A stretch of DNA of 6,491 bases from CAZNQW01 sp964575225 (GTDB lineage Bacteria > Chloroflexota > Anaerolineae > JAAYZQ01): assembly GCA_964575225.1 (NCBI GenBank), contig CAZNQW010000221.1:1-6491 (forward strand), written 5' to 3'. The notes under the pieces are model-generated. The model was given only the letters and a program-made list of their open reading frames with translations. It made no database searches and had not been told where the DNA came from. The translations under genes and the position numbers were made by a program. Each line of letters opens with the position of its first letter. Within the stretch, counting starts at the first letter, position 1. This document shows positions 1-6,230 of this stretch, one piece after another.

Positions 1-39
1 CCCTACCGCGACTTTGTGGGGCAGGAGATGCTGAAATGA
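1..39 (+). CDS. possible C-terminal tail of a gene entering from the left
   Basis: Frame 1 reads PYRDFVGQEMLK and then TGA at 37-39. The other two + frames either stop at once or run on as the shadow of the opposite-strand gene. Twelve codons are too few to name a family. If real, this gene converges on the zinc-ribbon gene, with only 30 bases between the two stop codons. The short spacer holds an imperfect inverted repeat that could end both transcripts. What is seen is only an open frame with an ordinary-looking C-terminus; that it is a gene is inference. Confidence 0.35.
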   Translation, partial: PYRDFVGQEMLK

Positions 40-41
40 TC

Positions 42-68
42 GGTGGGGCAAGGCACCCATTTCCCACC
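42..68. terminator. weak inverted repeat between convergent stop codons
   Basis: GGTGGG at 42-47 pairs with CCCACC at 63-68 around a 15-base loop, exactly in the gap between the possible + strand stop (37-39) and the - strand stop (70-72). The position suits a shared terminator. There is no T-run on either side, so it is not a classical intrinsic terminator. Confidence 0.25.
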
Positions 69-69
69 T

Positions 70-768
70 TCAGGGCGCCAGGAGGCGACCACAGGTGGGG
101 CAATAGTGAATCCCCTCGCCGCGCTGCACGGCGTGAGCGACGCCCGTGGGGACGTTGACCCGACAGAACTGGCAAATATCCTGTTTCAGCCGAGCCACTG
201 CAATGCCGCCCAAGTCGGCCTTTAGCTCATCGTAAAGGGCCAGGTTCTGGCTACCGATCCGTGCACGCTGATCGGCGCACTCTTGTTCCAGCTCGACCAA
301 ACGAGCTTCCAGGTGTTCCTTTTCTGCCTGAAGGGAAGCCTGGTCGGCGCGCCACGAGGCCTCGAGCTGACTGAGACGCGTGCGCCGCTCCTCCAAGTCC
401 GCTTCGGCGGCTTCGATAGTAATCATCAGATCCAACTGACCGTCCTCGAGTTCAGATCGGCGGCGGCGGAAGGCTGCCGCTTCCTCTTGCAAGCTGGCAA
501 GTTCCTTGGGACTCCGCACTTTGGAGCCATACAGACGATCCTGGTTTTTTGCGAGCTTGTCATTCACCGCAGCAATGTCCAACTCTCGGACGCGCATCTT
601 GCTTCTCAAGTCGTCCAAGGCCTCTTCCACCTCGGTCACAGACTCGCGAGCCGACAGCAGTTCGTCCGTTTCTCCCAGTTGGGACACAACATCGGCGAGC
701 TGTTGATTCCTCTCTTGCCACTCGCTGTCTGTGGATTGCAGATGATAGAGAAGCTTGACCTCATTCAT
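70..768 (-). CDS. coiled-coil protein with C-terminal C4 zinc ribbon (zf-RING_7 / DUF164 type)
   Basis: This 232-residue protein has a long, charged heptad-like region (about residues 5-175) rich in Glu, Arg, Leu and Ala, with a break near residues 80-90 where two antiparallel helices could fold back. The C-terminus carries two CxxC pairs, C199/C202 and C223/C226 (CQFC and CPTCGR), which form a zinc ribbon. This order, coiled-coil hairpin then C4 ribbon, is that of the PF02591 family, whose studied members are Helicobacter HP0958/FlgZ and Chlamydia CT398. Those bind RNA polymerase sigma-54 or nucleic acid, but the role elsewhere is unknown, so no specific function is claimed. The ATG at 766-768 is supported by GGAGGA at 775-780 with six bases between. 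The gene reads away from the rest of the window. Its upstream region holds a terminator-ended RNA (804-954) that may regulate it. It is likely cytoplasmic, with no signal peptide or membrane segment. Confidence 0.9.
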   Translation of the reverse strand: MNEVKLLYHLQSTDSEWQERNQQLADVVSQLGETDELLSARESVTEVEEALDDLRSKMRVRELDIAAVNDKLAKNQDRLYGSKVRSPKELASLQEEAAAFRRRRSELEDGQLDLMITIEAAEADLEERRTRLSQLEASWRADQASLQAEKEHLEARLVELEQECADQRARIGSQNLALYDELKADLGGIAVARLKQDICQFCRVNVPTGVAHAVQRGEGIHYCPTCGRLLAP

Positions 769-783
769 ATCCCGTCCTCCATG

Positions 784-789
784 ATTTTA
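784..789 (-). promoter_or_regulatory. possible extended -10 element just upstream of the zinc-ribbon gene
   Basis: On the - strand TAAAAT, preceded by TGG (an extended -10 TGn), lies five bases downstream of the T-run terminator base order and ahead of the GGAGGA ribosome site. No convincing -35 is present at 16-18 bases. If used, transcription would begin inside or next to the ribosome site, giving a nearly leaderless mRNA independent of the upstream RNA. Confidence 0.25.
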
Positions 790-803
790 CCAGAGCCCCG
801 ATC

Positions 804-839
804 AAAAAGAGGGCCTGCTGCACAGCGCAGTAGGCCCTC
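804..839 (-). terminator. intrinsic terminator ending the leader or small RNA
   Basis: On the - strand GAGGGCCT, an A-C mismatch and CTG (839-828) pair with CAG and AGGCCCTC (820-809) around a seven-base loop. Five T residues (808-804) follow at once. A strong GC stem plus a T-run on this strand only is the standard rho-independent form. It lies 35 bases before the zinc-ribbon start codon, so transcripts from the promoter near 959-987 would stop here unless antitermination occurs. Confidence 0.8.
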
Positions 840-862
840 CACAGCTCCTGGCAGAGCTGCGG
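839..862 (-). other. hairpin directly preceding the terminator
   Basis: On the - strand CCGCAGCTC pairs with GAGCTGTGG around the loop TGCCAG, nine pairs including one G-U. Its last base is shared with the first base of the terminator stem, so the two would stack end to end or compete at the junction. Confidence 0.55.
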
Positions 863-958
863 CTCGCTTCATCGTGTCCTTGGTTGCTCAAGCCTGCATG
901 GATGCCGACCCGCAAGTACCTCATTCCAATCCTTCCAGCCTGATTCTCAACGATGGCC

Positions 959-987
959 ATTATACCACAGCCCCCGACACACAACAA
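959..987 (-). promoter_or_regulatory. promoter for the leftward RNA
   Basis: On the - strand a perfect -10 TATAAT occupies 964-959. Exactly 17 bases upstream is TTGTTG (987-982), a three-of-six -35 element with the key TTG. Transcription would begin near 952-954, just at the start of the CATCGT closing stem of the structured RNA. Confidence 0.65.
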
Positions 988-1039
988 ATCCCAGGGGAAT
1001 GGGACCAGTTCTCGAGCATGTCTGGCAATGAGTGAAACA

Positions 1040-1058
1040 GGCCGGGGAATTCCCGGCC
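1040..1058. repeat. GC hairpin between divergent promoters
   Basis: GGCCGGG (1040-1046) and CCCGGCC (1052-1058) form a perfect seven-pair inverted repeat around GAATT. It sits between the leftward promoter (959-987) and the rightward one (1066-1095), close to the latter. It could be an operator, or a terminator without T-run for something upstream; no T-run follows on either strand. Confidence 0.45.
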
Positions 1059-1065
1059 CAGTTGA

Positions 1066-1095
1066 TTTGCACTGCTATCTGATCGCGGCTATAAT
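1066..1095 (+). promoter_or_regulatory. promoter for the GT2 glycosyltransferase gene
   Basis: A perfect -10 TATAAT at 1090-1095 is preceded, 18 bases upstream, by TTTGCA at 1066-1071 (four of six; TTGCAC at 17 bases is an alternative). Transcription would start near 1102, leaving about 25 bases before the TTG start at 1127. This promoter lies inside the longer open frame that begins at 953, which argues against the longer start. Confidence 0.6.
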
Positions 1096-1126
1096 CAGCG
1101 CTAACCCAGAATCTGGATGGTTTGGT

Positions 1127-1858
1127 TTGGAAACTCATGCAATCGTCGTACCCACCTACAACGAGCGCGAGAACATTGCCCTTTTGGTCGAGAGCATTGC
1201 TGGGCTCGGATTGGGCTCGCATCTGATCGTCGTGGACGACAACTCACCCGACGGCACCGGTCCCATTCTCGATGAGCTGACCCTGAAATTCCCCACTCTC
1301 AAGGTGATTCACCGCTCAGGAAAACTTGGATTGGGGACCGCGCACATCGCCGGGATCCAACTGGCCTTATCCCAAGGCACAAAACAGATCGTGACGATGG
1401 ACGCCGATTTCTCCCATCACCCGCGCTACATCCCGGATATACTGGCAGGCCTGAACCAGTATGACGTGGTGATCGGCTCCCGCTATGTGCCAGGCGGCGA
1501 CACGCGATACTGCACCGTCCCGCGCAAGGCCCTGAGCCGCGGCGCCAACCTGGTCGCCCGCACCGTGCTTGGCCTGCAAGCGGGAGATGCCACGGCCGGG
1601 TTTCGCGGCTACCGGCGGGCCGTACTGGAATCGATCGATCTGGACGCCATTGTGTCCAATGGATACTCGTTTCTCATCGAGATGCTCTATCGCTGCCAGC
1701 GGCAGGGGTGGCAAATCGGAGAGGTGCCCATCATCTTTGAAAACCGCCAACGAGGCGCCTCCAAAATCTCGAAAACCGAGATCTTGAAGGCATTTCGCAC
1801 AGTGGGGCGTTTGGGGTGGGAGCGCGTTTTCTGCCGTCAGAATGCAATCCGCAGCTAG
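1127..1858 (+). CDS. polyprenol-phosphate-mannose synthase-like GT2 glycosyltransferase
   Basis: Read from TTG at 1127 this is a 243-residue, single-domain family 2 glycosyltransferase, the usual length for soluble dolichol-phosphate-mannose synthases (DPM1 type). The enzyme moves a sugar, usually mannose from GDP-mannose, to a polyprenyl phosphate at the inner face of the membrane. Motifs in order are VVPTYNE at 7-13, VVDDNSPDGT at 35-44, GLGTAHIAG at 68-76, the metal-binding MDADFSH at 91-97 (D92, D94), VIGSRYVPGG at 115-124, DATAGFRGYRR at 154-164 and a basic C-terminal ENRQRGASKIS segment. There is no C-terminal membrane anchor or GtrA-like domain. The frame stays open upstream to 953 (with an ATG also at 1028), but that stretch has no family similarity and contains a TATAAT box and a hairpin. 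The TTG has only a weak GGATGG-like ribosome site. The donor and acceptor are inferred from the family. It probably supplies lipid-linked sugar for the two GT-C genes downstream. Confidence 0.88.
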   Translation: METHAIVVPTYNERENIALLVESIAGLGLGSHLIVVDDNSPDGTGPILDELTLKFPTLKVIHRSGKLGLGTAHIAGIQLALSQGTKQIVTMDADFSHHPRYIPDILAGLNQYDVVIGSRYVPGGDTRYCTVPRKALSRGANLVARTVLGLQAGDATAGFRGYRRAVLESIDLDAIVSNGYSFLIEMLYRCQRQGWQIGEVPIIFENRQRGASKISKTEILKAFRTVGRLGWERVFCRQNAIRS

Positions 1859-2018
1859 ACTCGGGATGGCGGCCCATGCCTGGCAATAGTCCTCCATCCT
1901 GACACAGGCCGCCGACGCAACGACCCACAGATCGAAAAACGATTGGACATTTCCGGACCCCCTTGTACACGCCCGATGGTGGCAGTGGCTCCTAACCTCA
2001 TTTTCCCGATATGATTTC

Positions 2019-2047
2019 TGGACATTTTAGGCCATTTGGTGTATCTT
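2019..2047 (+). promoter_or_regulatory. possible promoter for the GT-C gene pair
   Basis: TGGACA at 2019-2024 matches five of six -35 bases. After a 17-base spacer comes TATCTT at 2042-2047, four of six -10 bases. Transcription would begin near 2054, about 45 bases before the ATG at 2100. The 1859-2099 gap otherwise holds only a loose inverted repeat (GGCGGCC and GGCCGCC about 33 bases apart, near the end of the GT2 gene) and no open frame worth calling. Confidence 0.4.
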
Positions 2048-2099
2048 TAGGAGGATAAGCGCCGACCACCATCAGAGAAAAGTCGCGGATTTACTGTCC

Positions 2100-3725
2100 A
2101 TGAAGCTCAACTCAGAGAAAGCCAGGACCATGCGCGAGCACGGACGGATCCTTATCCTGCTGACATTGGCTGCCATCGCGGTTCGGTTTTTTACCTCGCT
2201 GCTCTTGCAGCAGCCCGGGTATGCCGACGCCTATTACTATGCCGTGGGCGCCGAACAGCTTTACCGTGGCGAAGGGTTCCAGGAACCCTTTATCTGGAAC
2301 TATCTGGACACACCCGATACTGTGCCTCATCCCGGATTTACCTATTGGATGCCCCTGGCCTCCCTCATCGGCTGGTTGGGTCTGGTTCTTTTGGGCCCTT
2401 CCTTCCAAGCCATGCAAATGCCCTTTGTCTTGCTGTCGGCGTTATTGGCGCCCGGCGCCTACCTGATCGCCTGGGATCTGACGCGAGAGCGAAAGCATGC
2501 TCTCCTGGCGGGACTCCTGGCCTTGTTCCCGGGCGCCTATGCCCACGTCCTTGTGTTGCCCGAGACCTTTACGCCCTTTGCCTTGGGGGGCGGCCTATGT
2601 CTGTGGGCTGCGGGGCGAGGGCTGCGCGATCAAAAGGCAATCTGGTTTGCCCTGGCCGGGCTGGGAGCGGGCATCGCCCACCTAACGCGCGCCGATGGCC
2701 TGTTGTTGGTGGGCGTTGTCCTCCTGTTTGCCATTTTCCCTGTATGTATCAGCGCCCAACCCAACCGAAAAGAGCGAGTGACGAGTTCCGCTGCCAGCCT
2801 TGCCCTGGCGATGGTTGGCTATCTGCTGGTGATGGGCCCCTGGTTTGCCCGCAATCTGGCCGTCATGGGCAGGCCGCTGAACACAGCCGGCACCGCTACC
2901 ATCCTGCTTACGACCTACGATGACCTATTCGCCTATGATCGCACGCCCACCCTTGAAGCCTACCTTGCCTGGGGCTGGGGAGAAATCCTGACCTCCAAAC
3001 GGGACGCCCTGCTCACCAACACGGGGCGGTTGTGGGCCGAAGTCTTTGGCATCATCCTGCTTCCCTTTTCGGCGTTGGGCGCCTGGCGGCTCTGCGACAA
3101 GCGGATCTTGTGGCCCTGCGGGATCTACCTTCCCCTGCTGTTTCTGGTGATGACCCTTTTCTTTACGTTCCCAGGTCCCCGCGGTGCCCTGTTCCACTCG
3201 GCATCGGCAGTGCTGCCCTTTGTGTACGCTACTGCAGGCCCCGGCTTGGAACTCGTACTTCGATGGGCTGTGCGGCGCCTGCCCCACTGGCGCCTGAACC
3301 GGGCATGGCCCGTGTTTAGCGCCGGACTGGTGACGGTTTGCCTGATGGTCACCCTTTTTCTCCTGTATGATAATGTACTTGGCGACCCGTGGAATCAGCG
3401 AGACACAGCCTATCAGGATGCCGCCGACTGGCTCAAGGACCAACAGGCACAACAAAGCCTTGTCATGGTAGGCAACCCGGCCAGCTACTATTGGCACACG
3501 GCCCAGCCAGCCATCATGATCCCCAATGAGCCGCTGACGACAGTGCTGACGGTGGCCGACCGCTATGGCGCACGCTACCTGCTGCTCGACGGTTCGCGAC
3601 CCCGTACCCTCGACGAGCTGTATGCTGGCTCGATGGTCGCGGACCGGCTGGCAGTCCGTTGGAAGGGGAACCCCGGCAAGGAGCAAATCCAGATTCACGA
3701 GATTATTCAGACGGAGGTTCCATGA
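2100..3725 (+). CDS. integral membrane GT-C glycosyltransferase (GT39/GT83, ArnT/PMT-like)
   Basis: This 541-residue protein begins with a membrane helix (about 16-36) and has around ten to twelve hydrophobic segments up to about residue 424, then a soluble tail of some 115 residues. The first outside loop carries an acidic residue in YADAYYY (D43), where GT-C enzymes keep their catalytic or metal-binding Asp. An LTRADG motif (195-200) and FHSASAVLPF (365-374) are typical of lipid-phosphate-sugar-dependent PMT/ArnT relatives. Such enzymes use a polyprenyl-phosphate sugar on the outer face of the membrane to modify a protein, lipid or glycan; the acceptor here cannot be told. The start is uncertain: ATG 2100 has no clear ribosome site, and ATG 2130 (residue 11) lies just before the first helix and would also give a good protein. 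The stop overlaps the next start as ATGA, so the two are translated together. Neighbouring genes suggest a surface glycosylation role. Confidence 0.85.
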   Translation: MKLNSEKARTMREHGRILILLTLAAIAVRFFTSLLLQQPGYADAYYYAVGAEQLYRGEGFQEPFIWNYLDTPDTVPHPGFTYWMPLASLIGWLGLVLLGPSFQAMQMPFVLLSALLAPGAYLIAWDLTRERKHALLAGLLALFPGAYAHVLVLPETFTPFALGGGLCLWAAGRGLRDQKAIWFALAGLGAGIAHLTRADGLLLVGVVLLFAIFPVCISAQPNRKERVTSSAASLALAMVGYLLVMGPWFARNLAVMGRPLNTAGTATILLTTYDDLFAYDRTPTLEAYLAWGWGEILTSKRDALLTNTGRLWAEVFGIILLPFSALGAWRLCDKRILWPCGIYLPLLFLVMTLFFTFPGPRGALFHSASAVLPFVYATAGPGLELVLRWAVRRLPHWRLNRAWPVFSAGLVTVCLMVTLFLLYDNVLGDPWNQRDTAYQDAADWLKDQQAQQSLVMVGNPASYYWHTAQPAIMIPNEPLTTVLTVADRYGARYLLLDGSRPRTLDELYAGSMVADRLAVRWKGNPGKEQIQIHEIIQTEVP

Positions 3726-5314
3726 GCCCGGTCAAGACAGCCGAACCTTCCCCCGAGAAAAGGCTGCCCAAAGGGGCAGTGGCCTTGATTCTCCTTGCCT
3801 GTGCGCTTTTGGGCGCCGGGGGATATCTCCTGATCGGCGGGAGCCAATACCCCCTCAGCTTTCCCCTGGACGACGCCTGGATCCATCAGACGTATGCCCG
3901 GAATCTGGCAACCACAGGGCAGCTCGCCTATCGGCCCGGCGAGCCCAGCGCCGGCTCAACGTCTCCGGCATGGAGTTTTCTCCTATCCGTCGGCTATCTG
4001 CTCGGCGTCGATTATCGGGCCTGGGCCTATGCGATGGGCGCCCTGTCGCTAGCCGCCAGCGCCTGGTTCGCCTACCGCCTGGCTGCGAGACTGCCCCTTG
4101 CGCGGCCCTGGCCCGCCTTCCTGACAGGCCTGCTCTGTGCTATCGAGTTTCATCTGGTCTGGGCATCAATCTCGGGTATGGAGACCATGCTGTTTACGGC
4201 TCTCTCACTGGCACTGCTTGACTATTATGCCGGCCAACTCGCCGAACGCACGTCGGCAGCGGGCCCGGTCACGCTCCAGGTCGAACAGACGATGGTCGGT
4301 GCCGTGGGCATTGGCCTGATGGGCGGTGTCCTCACCCTGACCCGACCAGAGGGCATTGTCCTGGCGGGATTGGTCATCGCCGCGATGTTTCTTTTCCCAC
4401 TGTCCACCCTGCGCGGCGCACTCAAAATGCGGCTTGTGGCTGCCGGGGTATCCCTTCTCAGCCTTGGGCTGGTCCTGGCCCCCTATGTCGCCTTTAACCT
4501 GAGGGTCTCGGGTTCGTTCTGGCCCAACACCTACTATGCCAAGCAAACCGAATATGCGATCGCTCTGGACCTGCCCTTGCCCTTTTGGCGGATCTTGAAG
4601 CCTACTCTGGTAGGAGCGCAGGCTCTCTTGATGCCTGGATTCCTTTATGCTGCCTACCGATTGATCCGAGAGCGCCGCTGGTCGGCGCTGGTCCCCATGG
4701 CTTGGTGGTTGATCTTTTTGACGGGATATGCCCTCCGCCTGCCCATGGGGTATCAGCATGGCCGCTATAGCATCCCCTCGATCCCCCTGTTGTTCCTCTA
4801 TGGCTTTTGGGGGACGAGTAGACTGATACGCCCCAATTCTCCCCAACTCTTGATCCGAGTCATCAGCCGCGCAGTGATTCCCGCCGTGGCACTCGGGACT
4901 CTCGGTTTCTGGATCGTGGGAGCCAATACCTATGTGCAGGATGTGGGCTATATCGAAGGCGAGCTAGTTGCCACAGCCCACTGGCTGAACGAGAACACCG
5001 AGCCGGGGGATCTCATCGCCGTTCACGACATCGGCGCCGTGGGCTATCTGAGCGATCGCCCCCTGTTGGATATGGCAGGACTGATCTCGCCCAAAGTAAT
5101 CCCCTTCATGACCGACGCGGACAAGCTGGCCGAATGGATCGTTGAGCAAGGAGCCCGCTATGCCGTCTTTTTCCCCGCCTTTGGGCCGACTTATGTCCAA
5201 CTCGACGCCCATCCTCAACTTGAGAAAATCCGTTGCACCGACTATGCATGGACTCGCACCAAAGGACGCAAAAACCTATGTGTTTACAAAGTAATCGCCA
5301 GAAGCGATCCCTAA
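3722..5314 (+). CDS. integral membrane GT-C glycosyltransferase, AftB-like
   Basis: The start at 3722 overlaps the previous stop (ATGA) and has GGAGG five bases upstream, so it is preferred over the longer frame from 3659. The product has 530 residues. A short cytoplasmic N-terminus precedes a helix at about 18-40. The first outside loop has the FPLDDAWIHQTYARNLA pattern with the DD pair (D50, D51), followed by GEPSAGSTSPAW (73-84). Further landmarks are SGMET (151-155), LTRPEG (206-211), PNTYYAK (269-275), HGRY (346-349) and a C-terminal soluble segment with DIGAVGYLSDRPLLDMAGL (436-454). This set resembles the GT-C group that includes mycobacterial arabinofuranosyltransferase AftB (GT89) and many unnamed bacterial proteins. 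The sugar and acceptor are unknown; arabinose is not implied. About ten membrane segments are visible. It is co-transcribed and translationally coupled to the upstream GT-C gene, suggesting two steps on the same glycan. Confidence 0.87.
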   Translation: MSPVKTAEPSPEKRLPKGAVALILLACALLGAGGYLLIGGSQYPLSFPLDDAWIHQTYARNLATTGQLAYRPGEPSAGSTSPAWSFLLSVGYLLGVDYRAWAYAMGALSLAASAWFAYRLAARLPLARPWPAFLTGLLCAIEFHLVWASISGMETMLFTALSLALLDYYAGQLAERTSAAGPVTLQVEQTMVGAVGIGLMGGVLTLTRPEGIVLAGLVIAAMFLFPLSTLRGALKMRLVAAGVSLLSLGLVLAPYVAFNLRVSGSFWPNTYYAKQTEYAIALDLPLPFWRILKPTLVGAQALLMPGFLYAAYRLIRERRWSALVPMAWWLIFLTGYALRLPMGYQHGRYSIPSIPLLFLYGFWGTSRLIRPNSPQLLIRVISRAVIPAVALGTLGFWIVGANTYVQDVGYIEGELVATAHWLNENTEPGDLIAVHDIGAVGYLSDRPLLDMAGLISPKVIPFMTDADKLAEWIVEQGARYAVFFPAFGPTYVQLDAHPQLEKIRCTDYAWTRTKGRKNLCVYKVIARSDP

Positions 5315-5317
5315 GAG

Positions 5318-5346
5318 TTGTAAGGAAAGCCAATCTATGGTATACT
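5318..5346 (+). promoter_or_regulatory. promoter for the response regulator gene
   Basis: TTGTAA at 5318-5323 (four of six, with TTG) is followed after exactly 17 bases by TATACT at 5341-5346 (five of six). It begins four bases after the GT-C stop codon. Transcription near 5353 leaves an 80-base leader with no evident structure. This separates the regulator unit from the glycosyltransferase unit. Confidence 0.65.
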
Positions 5347-5433
5347 GGAGGCGTTCATTCAATTGAGGGCGTTCAGAGCAGTCCGCATCGGTCAACGGGT
5401 TGGCTCAGTACCGGCAGCGGGAGGTAGGAGCCT

Positions 5434-6123
5434 ATGCAGAGGATCACGGTCATGCTGGTCGACGATCATCCAGTCTTTCGCCAGGGGTTACGTCGCGTCC
5501 TGGAAAACGAGGACGATCTGGAGGTCATCGCCGAGGTCGAAGACGGTGCGGAAGCGCTTGAAGTGGCCCAAAGTGTAGTGCCCAATGTGATGTTGCTGGA
5601 CATCAATCTGCCGAGCATGAACGGCCTTCAGGTGGCTCGTACCCTCAAAGACACGATGCTGGAAATCGGCATTATCATGCTCACCGCCTACCATGACGAC
5701 CAACAGGTGTTTCATGCCATTCGGGCAGGTGCATCGGCCTACTTTCCCAAAGACGTAAGCCCACGCCGGCTCATCGAAGCGATCCGGCTTGTTCACCAGG
5801 GAAGCTATGTGGTGGAAGACCGCGTCTTGGAAAAACCTCAGGTTGGAGAATGGCTTCTCAAAGAGTTCGAGCAGGCCGACCTCAATGCCGGTGACGAATA
5901 TGGATCGCTCCTTATGCCCCTTTCACTGCGCGAGATGGAGATCCTACAACACATCGCCCAGGGAAAAAGCAACAAAGAGATCGCGTTCGACCTGAAAATC
6001 AGCCAGCAAACGGTCAAAAACCACATGACGAGTATCCTTCGCAAATTGGCGGTGAACGATCGAACTCAGGCTGCCATCTATGCCCTTCGCCGGGGCTGGA
6101 TTCACCTTCAAGATATTGGCTGA
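5434..6123 (+). CDS. NarL/FixJ-family response regulator, DegU-like
   Basis: The protein has 229 residues, the same length as Bacillus DegU. An N-terminal receiver domain (about 1-122) has the acidic pair D10/D11, the phosphate-accepting D56 in MLLDINLPSMNG, T84 in MLTAYHDD and the conserved K106 in YFPKD, so it should be phosphorylated by a histidine kinase. A linker of about 40 residues leads to a LuxR-type helix-turn-helix (about 162-225), with SLREMEIL, GKSNKEIA and SQQTVKNHMTSILRKL, ending in VNDRTQAAIYALRRGW as in DegU. It is a DNA-binding transcription regulator; the target genes cannot be read from the sequence. Ribosome sites GGGAGG (5419-5424) and TAGGAG (5425-5430) precede the ATG. 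It has its own promoter and lies 107 bases before the probable partner kinase. The receiver has F-P in place of the usual L-L before KD. Confidence 0.93.
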   Translation: MQRITVMLVDDHPVFRQGLRRVLENEDDLEVIAEVEDGAEALEVAQSVVPNVMLLDINLPSMNGLQVARTLKDTMLEIGIIMLTAYHDDQQVFHAIRAGASAYFPKDVSPRRLIEAIRLVHQGSYVVEDRVLEKPQVGEWLLKEFEQADLNAGDEYGSLLMPLSLREMEILQHIAQGKSNKEIAFDLKISQQTVKNHMTSILRKLAVNDRTQAAIYALRRGWIHLQDIG

Positions 6124-6230
6124 AGCCGGTGTGAAATCGAGATCGTGTCACGCTTGGTGCCGCCAAGTTCCACAGTGAGATCAGTTTGGAAAATTGCACA
6201 CCCATAGCTCAAAGGTGTACGAGGGAGACC

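Larger units (their letters stand above)
804..954 (-). ncRNA. unidentified structured RNA of about 150 nt (small RNA or attenuator leader)
   Basis: A promoter with TATAAT at 959-964 places the 5' end near 954, and the intrinsic terminator closes the transcript near 804. Between them, CATCGT (955-950) can pair with ACGATG (875-870), closing an internal domain of about 74 nt. A nine-pair hairpin with one G-U pair (862-839) then stands directly before the terminator stem. This layout of closed domain, hairpin and terminator before a gene on the same strand is what riboswitches and attenuators look like, but it also fits a stand-alone small RNA. I looked for, and did not find, the conserved cores of SRP RNA, T-box, TPP, cobalamin, FMN, SAM, glycine, THF and ZTP RNAs, and it is too short for RNase P RNA. 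A 6S-like full rod does not form by eye. The identity is unknown; the promoter and terminator are the firm parts. Confidence 0.55.

Noticed and set aside
16..102. Octamer GTGGGGCA occurs three times (16-23, 43-50, 95-102)
   Set aside because: The third copy encodes the CPTCG of the zinc ribbon on the opposite strand, and the spacing is irregular (27 and 52 bases). Chance in GC-rich sequence is sufficient.
870..955. SRP RNA or 6S RNA as the identity of the leftward RNA
   Set aside because: A TCAGGCTGGAAGG segment loosely recalls the SRP core, but the flanking helix does not form. The 5' and 3' ends do not pair into the long rod expected of 6S RNA.
283..1035. Long + strand open frame of 250 codons opposite the zinc-ribbon gene
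   Set aside because: It is the mirror of a clear coiled-coil gene, its product has no recognisable domain, and its end runs through the terminator and promoter region.
2010..2015. TATGAT as a -10 box for the GT-C pair
   Set aside because: It matches five of six, but no acceptable -35 lies 16-18 bases upstream. The 2019-2047 promoter is better.
1945..2027. Direct repeat TGGACATTT (near 1945 and 2019)
   Set aside because: It is only nine bases long in two copies; the second is part of the proposed -35 element and the first has no good -10 after it.
2925..3698. Long - strand open frame of 257 codons inside the first GT-C gene
   Set aside because: It is antisense to a coherent membrane protein; its translation is low-complexity and Gln/Gly/Pro-rich, typical of a codon-bias shadow.
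4205..4846. Long - strand open frame of 213 codons inside the second GT-C gene
   Set aside because: It is antisense to conserved GT-C motifs and shows no domain or ribosome site of its own.
6153..6218. Two small inverted repeats between regulator and kinase (CTTGG/CCAAG at 6153-6167 and ACACC/GGTGT at 6198-6218)
   Set aside because: Each has only five pairs, neither has a T-run, and neither covers the kinase ribosome site, so no terminator or switch can be claimed.
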